64,000 nt of DNA from Forficula auricularia (GCA_024734495.1 JALMQS010000085.1:16742334-16806333); one strand, 5' to 3'; counted from the first letter of the stretch, positions 33,235 through 44,290 are shown. Notes: a model not told the origin generated them from the sequence alone. A program made the numbers and translations.

Positions 33235-33498
33235 ATGGCTGCGTTATCTAATAACTCGCAAGATGAAAAGGATAAAGGAGCTGCAATCTCAAAGGACCAG
33301 TCTTTGAATGAATTTTTTATTAAATAATTTCTTAAACAAAACCATTCTAATGAGAGGTCGGCGGCTGAACAAGTTGTTACAAAGATGGCGGCCAGAGAGA
33401 GGAGCCTGGAGCGATTTGCTGTTGAGGAATGCCACCCCCTGGGTAATCCCCGCACCCCCTACAGCTGCGTCCACCCCGTCGTAATTAAAGACGTTTAG
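33235..33498 (+). pseudogene. 88-codon frame with one in-frame stop, unknown
   Basis: Starts at an ATG in fair context (gagaATGGCT), and reads a hydrophilic 30-residue segment beginning MAALSNNSQDEKDK to a TAA at 33325-33327. In the same frame it stays open to a TAG at 33496-33498, including 'AAEQVVTKMAARERSLER' and 'ECHPLGNPRTPYSC'. Base composition is more balanced than its surroundings. I do not recognise the protein. It may be a decayed coding fragment, two short exons with the TAA inside a small intron, or chance. Nothing similar occurs elsewhere in the window. Confidence 0.3.
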
Positions 33499-33597
33499 CT
33501 ACAACTTAGAGAAATATATTAAAACATTATACTAGAAGCAAAGCGGGCGATGTGTTTTTTTCTTTTTTAAGTAGTTTGCACAAGCAGACATAGAGAA

Positions 33598-33740
33598 GTG
33601 GATGAGGATTTGAAGAGAATGGGGATGGGCGGGGGCGGGGGGTGGGGGAGGCAAAAGGGTGGACGTTCAAAGCTGTTTGTAACGAGAGGAAAGAAAGAGA
33701 AGCAGAGCCTTCTTCCTTCTTCTTTCTACCAAGATTCGTT
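33598..33740 (+). repeat. Purine-/G-rich tract
   Basis: Runs such as gggcgggggcggggggtggg (33627-33646) followed by GA-rich sequence. Quadruplex-prone; the 85-codon frame through it is low-complexity. Confidence 0.55.
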
Positions 33741-33878
33741 TCGTTATTTAGTCTTGTTTGTAAAATCCTCCAACATCAATAAGAGAAGACAGATAATCTA
33801 TACAAAGGGAAATCCTTTAATGGAGACGTATGTACTTATTATTCAATTCTTTTAAGCGGATAGATATTTAAAGTAAAA

Positions 33879-33909
<31 letters not shown>

Positions 33910-34277
33910 AAATGGTTCTATAGAAAAGGGCCCGGAAATTAAATTATAACGCTGTCCGCTAAATTCAACTTTGATTTAACGGGTGTTTGTATGAATTAGG
34001 GATGAGTAGTATCGATAGTTAAAATATCGATGCGTTCACCATCGATGTCACGATAATATCGACCGAAAACATCGTAGTAGTATACCTATTAAAAAAAATT
34101 CATAGTTTCAGAAAATTAAGCAAAATTCATAAATAAACTGAAATGATTATACTTTTTAAAAATTAGTTTTAATTTGTTTTTAATTCGCGGTTCCCTTGAA
34201 TTAAACTGAAATATTTCCATGAAAACTATCGATGTTTTGTCCATAAATTACGTTACACGAATTGAATATTTCATTTT
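33741..34277. other. AT-rich sequence with ATCGAT cluster
   Basis: A TAA microsatellite at about 33883-33905. From 33999 ('tagggatgagtagtatcgat') ATCGAT words recur until 34080 and at 34228, resembling the subterminal region of the hAT-like element at 27636. No right terminus identified. Confidence 0.4.
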
Positions 34278-34518
34278 TACTCTTTCGGCAGAAGAACATG
34301 GAGAGCGGGTGCCGTATGATTATTTTTTGTGAATAAAAAAAAAAAAAAAAAGAAATGTGAAATGTGAGCCAAGATTAATCCTGGCTCTCTCAGCCACCCG
34401 CTCTGAATCTGAATTAATTTGTTCTGAAGCCGAAAGTGTGAAATATTTGTAAATAAATTTGTGTAATCATCTTTTGTCTTGTAAGAGGCGGCCCGCTCCT
34501 CGGAGGCCCAATAAAAAA
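34278..34518 (+). mobile_element. LINE 3'-end repeat T, 5'-truncated copy
   Basis: About 240 bp near-identical to 40107-40349: 'tttcggcagaagaacatgga', A-run, 'ctctctcagccacccgctct', 'gaagccgaaagtgtg', 'gcggcccgctcctcggaggc', ending 'ccaataaaaaa'. A constant 3' boundary with variable 5' length indicates retrotransposition from a non-LTR element. Confidence 0.65.
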
Positions 34519-35041
34519 ATAAGTTATGAAAATAAAATCAATTGGAGTGTTTCATTTCAAAATTCGAGTCCAAATTACGATTATAATTGAAATTTGACGC
34601 AAATATACTGACGGCATCAGCGCTCCCTGTCGGCAGCATTACGTCAGCGTTGCGGCAAATTAATCTGGCTTATTCTATATATTATTACTAAAAAAAATTT
34701 AGGCCGAACTTTCATTTTTTTCTAGTAAAATTAGATCAAAAATTATTAACAGTGAATAAGATTCTCAACTTTTAAATTTAATTAAATTTTAATTTAACAT
34801 CTGATTGAAAACCAAAATTTAATTTATAGGAAGTTAAATATTTAATTAGATATAATGGATAATCAATTTTAATTTTGAAATATTTAATTAATTGCGTTAA
34901 AATATATATACGAATATCTCTCTGTTTGAAAACTTTATGGTTCGTCGTTTCGCTATATCTTCCATTTGGATTGTCCTGAGTTAAATTATTGAGTGAATTC
35001 GCTTGGCACATTCTTTAATAGTGTCTATAAAGCATAGTTAA
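34519..35041. other. AT-rich sequence, no feature recognised
   Basis: A short balanced-composition stretch (34605-34665, 'gctccctgtcggcagcatta') sits in otherwise A/T-rich sequence. No gene. Confidence 0.4.
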
Positions 35042-35390
35042 TTGGTATTCTCAAGTAAAGGGCTCAATTGGCCTTCCGGTTGGTATTCGGGCTTTAAAAC
35101 ACCTCTGCACACGCGGACAGAACCTAAAGCAATTTCGGGCCATGGCGTTTATCTGGAGCAACTCGCCATTGGTCACGCCGTTGATGAGCCCCAGGGGCAG
35201 TTGCCCAGCTGCCTCCCACTCGGAGATAAGCTCATTTACAAGCGAACCGCGGGGGACTATTACACACACTAGCCCCTTTTGGACACCCCGTCCAAACCCT
35301 TTTACCCAAGATTGGCTTCGACGTTTATCTAACGGCAATGCCATGTTCAAGAGTTTTCGAGTCGTCTTGATTGGGTTCCGAGTTTAATTG
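35042..35390. other. GC-rich island with long frames on both strands
   Basis: About 350 bp of roughly balanced base composition in very A/T-rich surroundings. A 99-codon minus-strand frame (35051-35350; contains 'RRSQSWVKGFGRGVQKG' and 'EAAGQLPLGLINGV') overlaps 76- and 81-codon plus-strand frames. I recognise no domain in any of them. It could be a gene fragment or an inserted foreign piece. Coding strand undecided. Confidence 0.35.
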
Positions 35391-35765
35391 AAGTTGGCAC
35401 AAAGCACAATGATGATTTCTTCATAAAAAGAATTTAATTCGCTTTTATTAGGTTCATTTGAAGTAAAAAGGCAAACACATTTGGAAATTATTCTATAAAA
35501 TAAATTTTACAACTAATTTTCTATCAGGAGAAAAAGTAGAAACTTTTTAAAAACTAAGTACTTACAATCTCATAAAGGCCGCTATAGAGATAAATTAATA
35601 CACCTAAATATAATAATCCATTTAATGTTTATTTTATAATTTAATTATCTTGAGATCAATTTAATTTCTTGATTAATTTTAACGTGTAAATTATTTGTAA
35701 TAATTAATTCATAAGATCTTAGGAAATTTACTCTTATAATAAAATCGATAAAAATATATTGTAAA
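35391..35765. other. AT-rich sequence, no feature recognised
   Basis: A/T-rich, no supported feature. Confidence 0.45.
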
Positions 35766-36640
35766 ATAATAGTAGGGGGGCCCTTATCAACTTGATTGAG
35801 AATTTCTAAAAAAAATAAAATATTAACACCTCTGGGCTGCCTTCCATTACATTCAAATAAAATATTAATTTTCAAAAAATTAAACTAATTTTAAATAGTA
35901 CATTTTACTATGTATAGATTTAAATGAGTATATTTTCGTTGGAATATCTCGAAAAAAATGGTTTTTAACCTTCTCAAAAAGCGACATTGGTACAAAGGGG
36001 GGACCCTTATCAACTTGATTGAGAATTTCGATTCCCCTTATCATCAACTAGCCTTCCAAAAAGGGGTTAAAAAAGTAATTTTTTTTCGAGATATTCAAAC
36101 AAAAATATACTCTTTTAACTCGCATAAATGCGTTTAGTTTGTTGAAAATTAATATTTTATTTAAGCGCTAATAGCCCTGGCAGTCGATGCCCCCCCCTTA
36201 AATTAAAAAAAAAGAAAATATTTTATTTTTTTCTAAAAATTCTCAATCAAATTGATAAGAAAGGGTGGTTAATGATAATGTTAATGATAAGGGGGATCCT
36301 TATCAACTTGATTGAGAATTTCGATTCCCCCTTATCATCAACTAGCCTTCCAAGAGAGGGTTAAAAAGTACTTTTTTTCGAAGATATTCAAACGAAAATA
36401 TACTCTTTTAACTTAGTATAAAATATACTATTTAAAATGCGTTTAGTTTGTTGAAAATTAATATTTTATTTAAGCGCTAATAGCCCTGGATGCCCCCTTA
36501 AATTAAAAAAAATTATTTTATTTTTTTCTAAAAATTCTCAATCAAGTTGATAAGAAAAGGTGGTTAATGATAAAGTTAATGATAAGGGGGGCCCTTATCA
36601 ACTTTGTTGAGAATTTCTAAAAAAAAAATATTTATTTTTC
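35766..36640. repeat. Satellite-related block (178-bp family), rearranged
   Basis: Monomer words occur first inverted (35773-35995: 'ccttatcaacttgattgaga', 'tattttcgttggaatatc') and then direct (36030-36420), with two ~294-bp tandem units each adding 'taagcgctaatagccctgg'. Boundaries repeat 'cttatcaacttgattgagaa' at about 36007, 36300 and 36595. It is a dispersed, more diverged relative of the 7.6-9.1 kb array. Confidence 0.75.
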
Positions 36641-36816
36641 AAAAAACTAAACTCATTTTAGATAGTAGATTTTATATAAGATATTTCAGATTTTTTCGAG
36701 GGTGTAAAAGTTAAATTTTTTGCTTTATATCAAAACAATTACCCTATTTAGTCTCTCTAAATACTCTTATAATAGTTTACTGATTTCGTAATTTTTATTT
36801 TATTTTCAGCTACCTG
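36641..36816. other. AT-rich sequence, no feature recognised
   Basis: A/T-rich spacer; nothing recognised. Confidence 0.45.
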
Positions 36817-36875
36817 AAAAATTCCACATAATTCAAAGAGGTGTACACCTAATTCCAATTGCGGTTAACCCCTCG
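36817..36875. mobile_element. hAT-type MITE family M, partial copy
   Basis: Only the right end: 'aattccacataattcaaag', 'gtgtacacctaattcc', 'gcggttaacccctcg'. The left end is missing, so no target duplication can be checked. Confidence 0.7.
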
Positions 36876-37590
36876 GTTCAAACCGTTCTCTGACCTAAAA
36901 TTGTCAAATAATGTAAATTTGCCATGAGCGTATCGAGTTTTGATACTCTAATTATTTTTTAACTAAAAAGCCTATTTCTAATCTCCATTCAGAGTTAGGT
37001 ATACTTGTTAGTTTTTTAGACTTAGAAACTTTTCTTATATAAACACACATATACATATATATGAAAATTAAATGAGGAGATAATTTGTAAGCTAGGCACG
37101 GTTATAACTATATTATACTGTTGAAAGTGTGAACAGCGCTAACTTATAACTCTGACAGATGATTTAAAGCGGAAGACGTTTGTTTAATATTATTAATATA
37201 AAGACGAGAACTAATTAAAATATATGACCTAAATTAAACAGAATAATTATACTTTTCCCTATTTGTCTTGAAAATAACATTTCCTGGTTATATTCCGACG
37301 ATCAATTATCTTCAAGTTAACTTGGGCCATTTAATTTTAATAGAAATAGGGGATATCTAAAAAGCCAGGATTATAAATCCTTCTCCATGCTGATAAGGGA
37401 GTTTTTTATGTATAATATTTTAATCAAAGCTCTCCATTTCCATCACTCATTGTTTGCAAACATCTAAAATAAAGAAAAAGATTTTAACATTTGTGTGAAG
37501 CTGTGGGAATTGGCATTATTTTTTTTCATAGAGTGGTTTGATTTAGAAGCTTATTAACTAAAAGTTTGTGTGAAAATTCAGCTACAGTCA
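36876..37590. other. AT-rich sequence, no feature recognised
   Basis: No frame, RNA or repeat supported. Confidence 0.45.
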
Positions 37591-37690
37591 TGTTCTAAAA
37601 TTCAACTTGATTGAATACTACAACTTGTGACTTTGTTTGAGACCATGGGTTCCGTAGTCTTTACCTGGAGGACCCTTTGAAGACGCGGGT
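37591..37690. repeat. Fragment shared with 26475-26570
   Basis: 'ttgattgaatactacaac', 'gaccatgggttccgtagtct' and 'aggaccctttgaagacgcg' match the right part of the degenerate element at 26070-26625. Confidence 0.65.
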
Positions 37691-37727
37691 AAAATTAGTA
37701 AGTGTATAAGCCTCTTAGGGCCGGTTG

Positions 37728-37894
37728 TATGTCGCAAAGTAAATGCTTTTTACAACTAACAAAGAGTAGATGGTAAATGGAGGGACTGGGATGGCCAATC
37801 AGATGACAGGCACTTCATCAGCCCCTTAAGGATTAACCATTTACCCTTTGTCACTAGTAAAAGCATTTACTTCATTGCGACGCATAGGTTCTAA
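37728..37894. repeat. Small foldback MITE
   Basis: Inverted arms: 'gggccggttgtatgtcgcaa', 'agtaaatgctttt' and 'atggtaaatgg' on the left, with complements on the right ending 'gcgacgcataggttct'. The centre is about 40 bp. Non-coding. Confidence 0.65.
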
Positions 37895-38129
37895 TTCTAC
37901 TCCCAGAGTAAAAACTCTCATGTGTAAACGCACCTTAACATGTAGGTATTTCAACAAAATTCAATGGACTTAAATTTTATTTTGCACACGAATATAAAAA
38001 TATTGAAATATATTCGAACTCTGTATATAATATACTAGTAGAATAAATTAAAAATTCTTGAAAAGTAAAACTTTATAACAAATTCAAATTTAGGGAACGA
38101 AGAAAAGATTATTTTTATTACAGACAAAA

Positions 38130-38226
38130 GGATCAGTCGGGGCTCGAACCCGGGATCTTTGCATATGTACTGCAATGCTTTGTCATAAGAGGTTTATCTC
38201 CTATATCCACTAAGCTACTGATCCCC
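38130..38226 (-). tRNA. tRNA-like sequence (pseudogene or SINE head)
   Basis: Minus strand: the ends ggatcag and ctgatcc pair perfectly as a 7-bp acceptor stem. An A-box-like tagcttagtggata follows, and a B box gggttcgagcccc precedes the 3' end. The total is about 95 nt, too long for a normal class I tRNA, with about 25 nt extra in the middle. That could be an intron-like insert or an expanded arm. I cannot assign an anticodon. Confidence 0.4.
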
Positions 38227-38438
38227 GAACCCAAACTAATACCTTTGTCTATACGAATTATGGAATTTCTTTTTTAATCCTCTCTAAAACTTTATTTTCT
38301 TAAAAAAATCGGAAAATGAGAGGTAAGGGCGGACCCTCTGTATCAATTCACCATTTTTGGAAGGGTTAATAAATTTTATTTTTATGAGAGATATGAAAAT
38401 AAATATTATTATTATTATTATTCAGTTTCATTATCAGA

Positions 38439-38722
38439 ATTAGATGTGACAAATCAGAGGAAAAAAGGAACAATTAAATACTGTGTTAAAACATGCGACC
38501 AAATGAAACGTTTCGCCAATTTATTGTGGCTTCATCAGGCTCTTGATCAAATTTTTATAACACTTCGTCATATTATCATAGAAAAGAATTGCCATAAATG
38601 ACGAAGTGTTTTAAAAATTTGATCAAGATCCTAGTCCACAATAAATTGGCAAAAAATTGTATTGGTCCCATGTTTTAACACGGCGTTTAATTGTTCCTTT
38701 TCCTCTGATTTGTCACATCTAA
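38439..38722. repeat. Foldback element with one hammerhead core
   Basis: Arms 38439-38571 and 38598-38722 are complements ('agatgtgacaaatcagagg', 'ggaacaattaaa', 'ccaatttattgtgg', 'cacttcgtcat'). Confidence 0.85.
38507..38538 (-). ncRNA. Hammerhead-like ribozyme core
   Basis: Minus strand: CTGATGA, A, stem II GCC/GGC around an A/T-rich loop, GAAACGTT. The matching position in the other arm has decayed ('ggcaaaaaattg'). Confidence 0.6.
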
Positions 38723-39215
38723 TCAAATATTATGATCCAGCTCTGTATATATTATAATATACTATTAGAATAAATATTTTTTTTTAAGTAAAACTTTATT
38801 TTCTTAAAAAATCCGAAAATGTTAGGTAAGGGGCACCATTTATATCAATTCACCATTTTTGGAAGGATTAATAAATTTAATTTTTAGGATGGATATAAAA
38901 TAAATATTATATTCGAATTCTGTATAGAATATACCAAAATTTTGTATACTCAGAAGGCTAGAAATGCAAAAACTAAACACCCTAAATAGGAGTAGCGTCA
39001 AAAAATGAAAATTCTAGCCGCTTTCGACCAAACTATGTATACAAAATATTTTTAATAAACCATTAATTAATCTCCAAACAATGTGGCTCGGTTTGAAACG
39101 TTTTATAAATTTGCGGCTCCCAAAGTTAAGCCCTAGTGGCCACCTCTGGAATATACTATTAGAATAAATTAAAATTTCTTTAAAGTAAAATATTTTCTTA
39201 AGAAGGGGGTCTACT

Positions 39216-39838
39216 CAAATCAGAAAAACTTGGATTGCGAGACAAACATGTTTGGGAATCTCTGCTCTGGCGCATTCGATCAACGACTGGACTCGCTGGC
39301 TCTTACTCAGCTTTCGTTCTTCTACGCGCATTCGTTGCCTAAATACAGGCGCACCAACCTCATAAATCAAATTAAAATTTCGACTACTTTTTGAGGATTT
39401 TAATTAGTACAGTTATTTATTTATATTTTATAATACATTATTTTCTTTATACATGCAAAAAAATATTGAATTAGTTAAAAAACTCTAAATTAAAAATTAA
39501 ATAATTCAATTTCAAGTTCGATTTCGGACAAGAGCTCAATTATTTTCACTTTTGATTGTAAAAAATAAAAGAATTGACTTTTGGAAGATAAAATGAAATG
39601 AAAAATTATTACTCTTTATGCTAACCAATGGGTGAAGTTCTCCATGCGGCACGAATATTGAATTTACTCAAAAATTATAAATATTAAATATAATTTTTTT
39701 TTTTTTTTTTTTTAATAGAATTTTTACAATCAGTCAATAAAATTTTGACTATAAGTAAAATTTATAAAATTTATACATTCAAGCAACACGATTATATCCA
39801 TTCACACACTTGAGAGGTTATTCTTCCAGTGAAGGATC
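39216..39838. other. AT-rich sequence with T-run
   Basis: No gene. A T-run of about 20 lies at 39692-39713. 39225-39350 is less A/T-rich. Confidence 0.45.
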
Positions 39839-40349
39839 CCTCAATTAAATTTATTAGTCCAGCTGTATGTGGCGAGAATGTTCTTCCATGTCCAAAATGT
39901 GGTATTTTTTAAGTCTCCTTAGGATAATATAGCGGAGCGATTTGGCGTCGGGGCGGGCTCGGTCAGGGTCGAGGCCATCACACTCTCGTGGAAGGGAGTG
40001 CGGTGGCATAAAGCGGTGGAGTCCCTCAGTTGCCCTGGGTATGTCCCAAAAAACAATAAACGATTTGACATACAGGGCGATGAGGGGATCTCTTCTTAAT
40101 TTATACACTTTCGGCAGAAGAACATGGAGAGCGGGTGGCGTATGATTATTTTTGTGAATAAAAAAAAAAAAAAAAAAGAAATAGTGGAGAATATGAGCCA
40201 GGATTAATCATGGCTCTCTCAGCCACCCGCTCTGAATCTGAATTAATTTGTTTCTGAAGCCGAAAGTGTGAAATATTTTGTAAATAAATTTGTGTAATCA
40301 TCGCTTGTCTCTGTAAGAGGCGGCCCCGCTCCTCGGAGGCCCAATAAAT
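39839..40349 (+). mobile_element. LINE 3'-end repeat T, longer copy
   Basis: The 3' 240 bp match 34278-34518. The extra ~265 bp upstream are GC-rich and contain a frame ending 'YTFGRRTWRAGGV' (39942-40145). That looks like the C-terminus of a non-LTR retrotransposon ORF followed by a 3' UTR. An antisense 84-codon frame overlaps and is probably a shadow. Confidence 0.55.
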
Positions 40350-40355
40350 AAAATT

Positions 40356-40424
40356 AAACTGTTGTCCAAAGAAAAAAATAAACTGTTGTCCAAAAGAAAA
40401 AAAATTAAACTGTTGTCCAAAAGA
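40356..40424 (+). repeat. Three tandem ~25-bp repeats
   Basis: 'aaactgttgtccaaa' followed by an A-rich spacer occurs three times. Confidence 0.85.
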
Positions 40425-40475
40425 GTGATGGCTGAAGAATTCGAATGATCTTCTAATTTTTTGATAGGTTTTTTT

Positions 40476-40625
40476 ATAATTAAATATATTATTAAATATA
40501 TTAATTATATATTAATTATATATTAATTAAATATTGATTATATATTAATTAAATATTAATTATATATTAATTAAATATTAATTATATATTAATTAAATAT
40601 TAATTATATATTAATTAAATATAAA
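40476..40625. repeat. AT-rich minisatellite
   Basis: Tandem units alternating 'attaattatat' and 'attaattaaat', about 22 bp per double unit, six or more copies. Confidence 0.85.
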
Positions 40626-40628
40626 TAA

Positions 40629-41300
40629 ATGAATTTAACTTTAAGGACCAATCATAGATTTTAGAGAAAATATTTTTACATTGCATATCAGAGAGGTTCG
40701 TCCCCTTAGGAATCAGAACCCAAGCGGTAACTAAGCTTGCCGGGCCGTTAGCCAAACCCTTAAGACAAACATATGAAACATGCAACATATATAAGAATTA
40801 TAGCTAAAGATTGGTTCTTAAAAGTTAAATTCATTTATTTATGTTATAAGTCTGGGTTGATTTTTGAAATAATTTCCATCTTTTTTCAAAAAAAGACACT
40901 CAAAAAAGATACTTAAATCTTTGTATTCACTGTAAATTTAAAGGACCCCTCACTGAAAAAATTTTCAGTTTAGCCTGATTTTTAGCTTTTCCCTTTGAGT
41001 TGAAGGGAGTGGGAAAATCTTTAGCTATAATTCTTATATATGTTGCATGTCAGAGAGATGTTTGTCTTAAGGAAGCTTGGCTAACGGCCCGTAAACTTAG
41101 TTATGCTAGGTTCGATTCCTAAGGAGACGAACCTCTCTATTATGCTAATGTAAATATTTTCTCTAAAATCTATGTCGTTCTTAAAGCTAAATTCATTTAT
41201 TATATTATAGGTCTGGGTTGATTTTTGAAATAATTTCCATCTTTTTTCAAAAAAGACACTCAAAAAGATATACTTAAATCTTTGTATTCACATTAAATAT
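40629..41300. repeat. tRNA-like foldback with internal direct repeats
   Basis: The left arm (about 40640-40815) and right arm (about 41018-41185) are inverted and share 'ttttagagaaaatattt', 'agagaggttcgtc', 'ggctaacggcccg' and 'atatatgttgcatg'. Each arm holds a tRNA-like string with an A-box-like ttggctaacgg and a B-box-like ggttctgattcc or ggttcgattcc. Each arm is followed by the same direct segment ('tctgggttgatttttgaaat', 'aaaatgg'-free) at 40850-40940 and 41208-41298. Confidence 0.7.
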
Positions 41301-41477
41301 AAATACTAAAAACTTTTTTGTGTATATTTTTTTTTTTATTTCAACTATTTCTAAAAATTAAATCGCTAACCTAGCCTAAATTATGAGATGCTGTGGCAAC
41401 AAATTTACATATTTAATTATTCTAATTTTTATCACACAATCCTGAATAACCCTCCCATTTATCAGAATTCAAAATAC
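41301..41477. other. AT-rich spacer
   Basis: A/T-rich with no recognised feature. Confidence 0.4.
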
Positions 41478-41706
41478 TAGAAGTAAACAAGACATTCATT
41501 TAATATTAGAGATATCTAATAGAATAAAATAGATCACTCAAGTATATAATATATTTAGATTAAATACATAAAAATTAGGTCATATTTGGAATTATTTTGA
41601 TATATCTTGATTATTAATAAAATATCTTTTGGAATAAATAAGAGCTCATTAAAAATGCTCAACTTTATCAATATATTTACTATAAAGAAATTGTTTTTTC
41701 AGTTTT
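41478..41706 (+). repeat. Dispersed repeat R, copy 1
   Basis: About 228 bp similar to 50125-50354 in the same orientation ('agtaaacaagacattcattt', 'aaatagatcactcaagtata', 'gatatatcttgattatt', 'gaaattgttttttcag'). No terminal structure; class unknown. Confidence 0.75.
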
Positions 41707-41929
41707 TTCTCCCGAAACATTTGGATTTGAAATAAACATGTTCTTGGATTGTTTTTTATAGTAGATTTGTATTTTTTTAATTTCCTTTTATCTATTTCTT
41801 AATTTAAAAAACTCCATCAAATCTTCTTAATTTAATTTTTTTCTTTAAACTTGATTCTTTTTTTTTTTTACTATGTATAGAAAGAAATTGGAGAAAATCT
41901 AGAAAATCAATAGCGATAAATCTTTAGAA
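41707..41929. other. AT-rich sequence, no feature recognised
   Basis: A/T-rich; nothing recognised. Confidence 0.45.
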
Positions 41930-42540
41930 TTCGGATGTAGAATGAAGCTCATTAACAGGAGAAGCGAATTTTCTTCATTCTCCTGGCTTCTCTCTCTGGT
42001 GTGAATCGTATATGTGTGAGTGGTAGTAAATCATTTGTACGCAAGAAACAAAACTTATTCTAGGTGAGGATGAAGACGAGCAGAAAAAGAAGAGATTTTC
42101 GAGAGTGATCTTGAGGCAGGGGTTGGTTTCCGAAGGGGGTTGGTTGGGGTGTTGAAGCTTCGTTTCTACCTGGAGGTGGAAACTTGAGTTCGTTTGTCGT
42201 TCGCGCGACGTGCCCCGGTCTCTCAGTGTGGAGACGATGGGTTGGAACAAATGGCAAGCCTCGGATGAATGGATGGATGAAAAGGGGGTTGGCAAGAATC
42301 GGAGAAGAGAATTAGGGGCTGGAAACGGCTTGTCACTTTCTCTTCTCTCTCTCTGGCCCCCGGTTAAATTTGCTCGTTACGCCAACTAAAACGACAGGGA
42401 CGTTCGTTTGCAGGAGTACAGGGCCCGGGATGTATGAGCACGAGGCTCCAGTTTAGAGGGGCACATTTTAGTAGAATTGTATGTTTCTCGTGGGAATAAT
42501 AAATAAGCCGCACTGGTCTTCCGAATTATCTCGATTCGTC
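41930..42540. other. GC-richer island, unassigned
   Basis: About 600 bp of balanced composition. It contains a polypyrimidine-AG followed by a short open plus frame (from about 42063, 'GEDEDEQKKKRFSRVILRQG') that could be an exon. Overlapping minus-strand frames of 106 and 65 codons also occur. No recognisable domain. No repeat partner in the window, so it may be a remnant of unique host sequence. Confidence 0.35.
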
Positions 42541-42939
42541 AGGGATAAATCTGAAATAAAGCGGTTAAATTTTCTAACCACAAAAATTAAATATAACACT
42601 GCTCGACGCAAAAATTAAAAACAAAATTTTTTTCCAGCAACATAACAATGGGATTCAGTAGAGTTTTCTCACGCTGATTATCATGGAATTTCCCAATTTT
42701 TACAACACGTCAGAGTTTTGAGATATTATCGATCAAAATGACGAAAAAGGCCTGTCTGACCTATTTTCGAGTTCCATTAGATATTAAAAAGCAAATTTGA
42801 AATCAAATTATTTTTTTGACTTAATAGAAAACAGCTTCCTCTTTGATTTTGAAATTACCATTTGTTTTTCGCTCAATTAGAACTCGAATTATAGCTAAAA
42901 GACTAAAAACTTATGTTTTTAAGCTATTGGATGTTGATT

Positions 42940-43165
42940 GAAAGCAGTCCACGGTGGTTGTAAAAAAATAAGACTATAGAGCTTTTATTATTTTACATTT
43001 ATTTGTTAAACCGACGTGTGATTTGAACTACTTTCATTGACTTTTTTTTACCTGAAGAAGGAGAGAATAAATCTCCGAAACGTCGGTTTGTAAAATAATA
43101 AAAATTCTATAGTCTTATTTTTTTACAACCACCGTGGACTGCTTTCATCAACATCCAATTGCATA
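42940..43165. mobile_element. Inner foldback of hammerhead-bearing repeat
   Basis: Inverted ends ggatgttgattgaaagcagt and 'actgctttcatcaacatcc', then 'ccacggtggttgtaaaaaaa' in both arms. It resembles the element at 25026 in having a 'gcagtcc' word near its ends and a hammerhead core in the right arm. Confidence 0.75.
43052..43084 (+). ncRNA. Hammerhead-like ribozyme core, well preserved
   Basis: CTGAAGA, A, stem II GGAGA/TCTCC with loop GAATAAA, GAAACGTC. The left arm retains only part of the core complement ('aaccgacgtgtg'). Confidence 0.68.
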
Positions 43166-43624
43166 TTTATACCAGTCCGTCTCCTAAAGAAAAACTCTAT
43201 CAATTATGTTTTTATCTATTTTAATATCAATATCTTTTAAGGAGTTAGGTGTTGGTTCTAAGTGAAACATTTGTTATTATATGTTAATATCCTTTAATAT
43301 CACGCAGTTTTAGTTTTTAGTTATAATTGAGCTAAAAACAAATGCTAATTTGAAAATCAAAGAGGAAGCTGTTTTCTATTACGTAATTTAATGAGACTTG
43401 AAAATAGGTGAAAATGGCCTTCTTCGTCATTTTGACCGATAATATCTCAAAACTCTGGCATGTTGTAAAAATATTGATACATTGGATGATAACCAGCATA
43501 TAAAACCCTACTGGAATCCATTGTTAGATTAACGGAGAACTATTTTGTCTAACAGTGTAATTTATTTGATGCATTTCAAATTAGTTAGAAGGAATAGCGA
43601 ACATTTTTTAAGAAATTTTTCATT

Positions 43625-44290
43625 CATAAAGTGAAAACCACTCTTCCTAGAAACTTGATTTTTATATCATTCTTCCAGTAAAATTTTATTGACTTGAACG
43701 TTTACTTGGACCACTTTTTTGATAAAACTCTTAGATTTATAGATATTCTGAATTTTCCATGACAGGATTTGATCCGAATTCCTCAGAAGTGTCATGGAAA
43801 ATGCTGAATATCTATAAATCTAAGACTTTTATCAAACAAGAAGTTCAAGTAAACGTTCAAGTTAATAAAATTTTCTAGAAATGAGACATAGAATAAACTT
43901 TATAGGATGCGTGGTTTTCATTTTATGAAGGAAAAATTGCCATTTTTTGAAAAAATAGATCATTTCTTGTCATGGAAAATGCTGGATATCTATAAATCTA
44001 AGACTTTTATCAAACAAGTAGTCCAAGTAAACGTTCAAGTAAATCAAATTTTCTAGAGAATGAGACAGGAATCAACTTTCTACGATGGGAGGTTTTCATT
44101 TTATGGAAAAAAATAGATAATTTCCAGTCATGGAAAATGCAGAATATCTATAAATCTAAGAGTTTTAACAAAAAAGTGGTACAAGTAAATGTTCAAGTCA
44201 ACAAAAATTTCCTAGAGAATGAGATAGAATCAAGTTTCTAGAATGAATGATTTTCATTCTATGAAGGTAAAATTGCGATTTTTTGCAAAA
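43625..44290. repeat. One inverted and three direct ~165-bp units
   Basis: 'catggaaaatgctgaatatc' followed by 'tataaatctaagactttta', 'caagtaaacgttcaag' and 'ttttctagagaatgagac' occurs directly near 43793, 43971 and 44126. The complement of the unit stands at 43625-43775. An initial hairpin followed by tandem amplification of one arm would produce this. Confidence 0.8.

Larger units (their letters stand above)
38005..39215. repeat. Loose tandem of a ~75-150-bp AT-rich repeat
   Basis: 'ctctgtatat..aatatact', 'agaataaatt' and 'aagtaaaactttat' recur at 38010-38070, 38740-38815 and 39148-39205. 'tatcaattcaccatttttgg' recurs at 38340 and 38837. A tRNA-like sequence, a hammerhead foldback and family B/C words are inserted among them. 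Confidence 0.5.
42594..43561. mobile_element. Large nested foldback (~970 bp)
   Basis: Outer arms (about 42645-42915 and 43310-43530) are complements sharing 'aatgggattc', 'cagagttttgagatatta', 'cattttgac'-type words, 'gaggaagctgttttctatt' and 'aattgagc'. Outer ends 'acactg' and 'cagtgt' are inverted. The centre contains a second hairpin (42940-43165) with a hammerhead core, so one foldback is nested in another. Confidence 0.75.
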
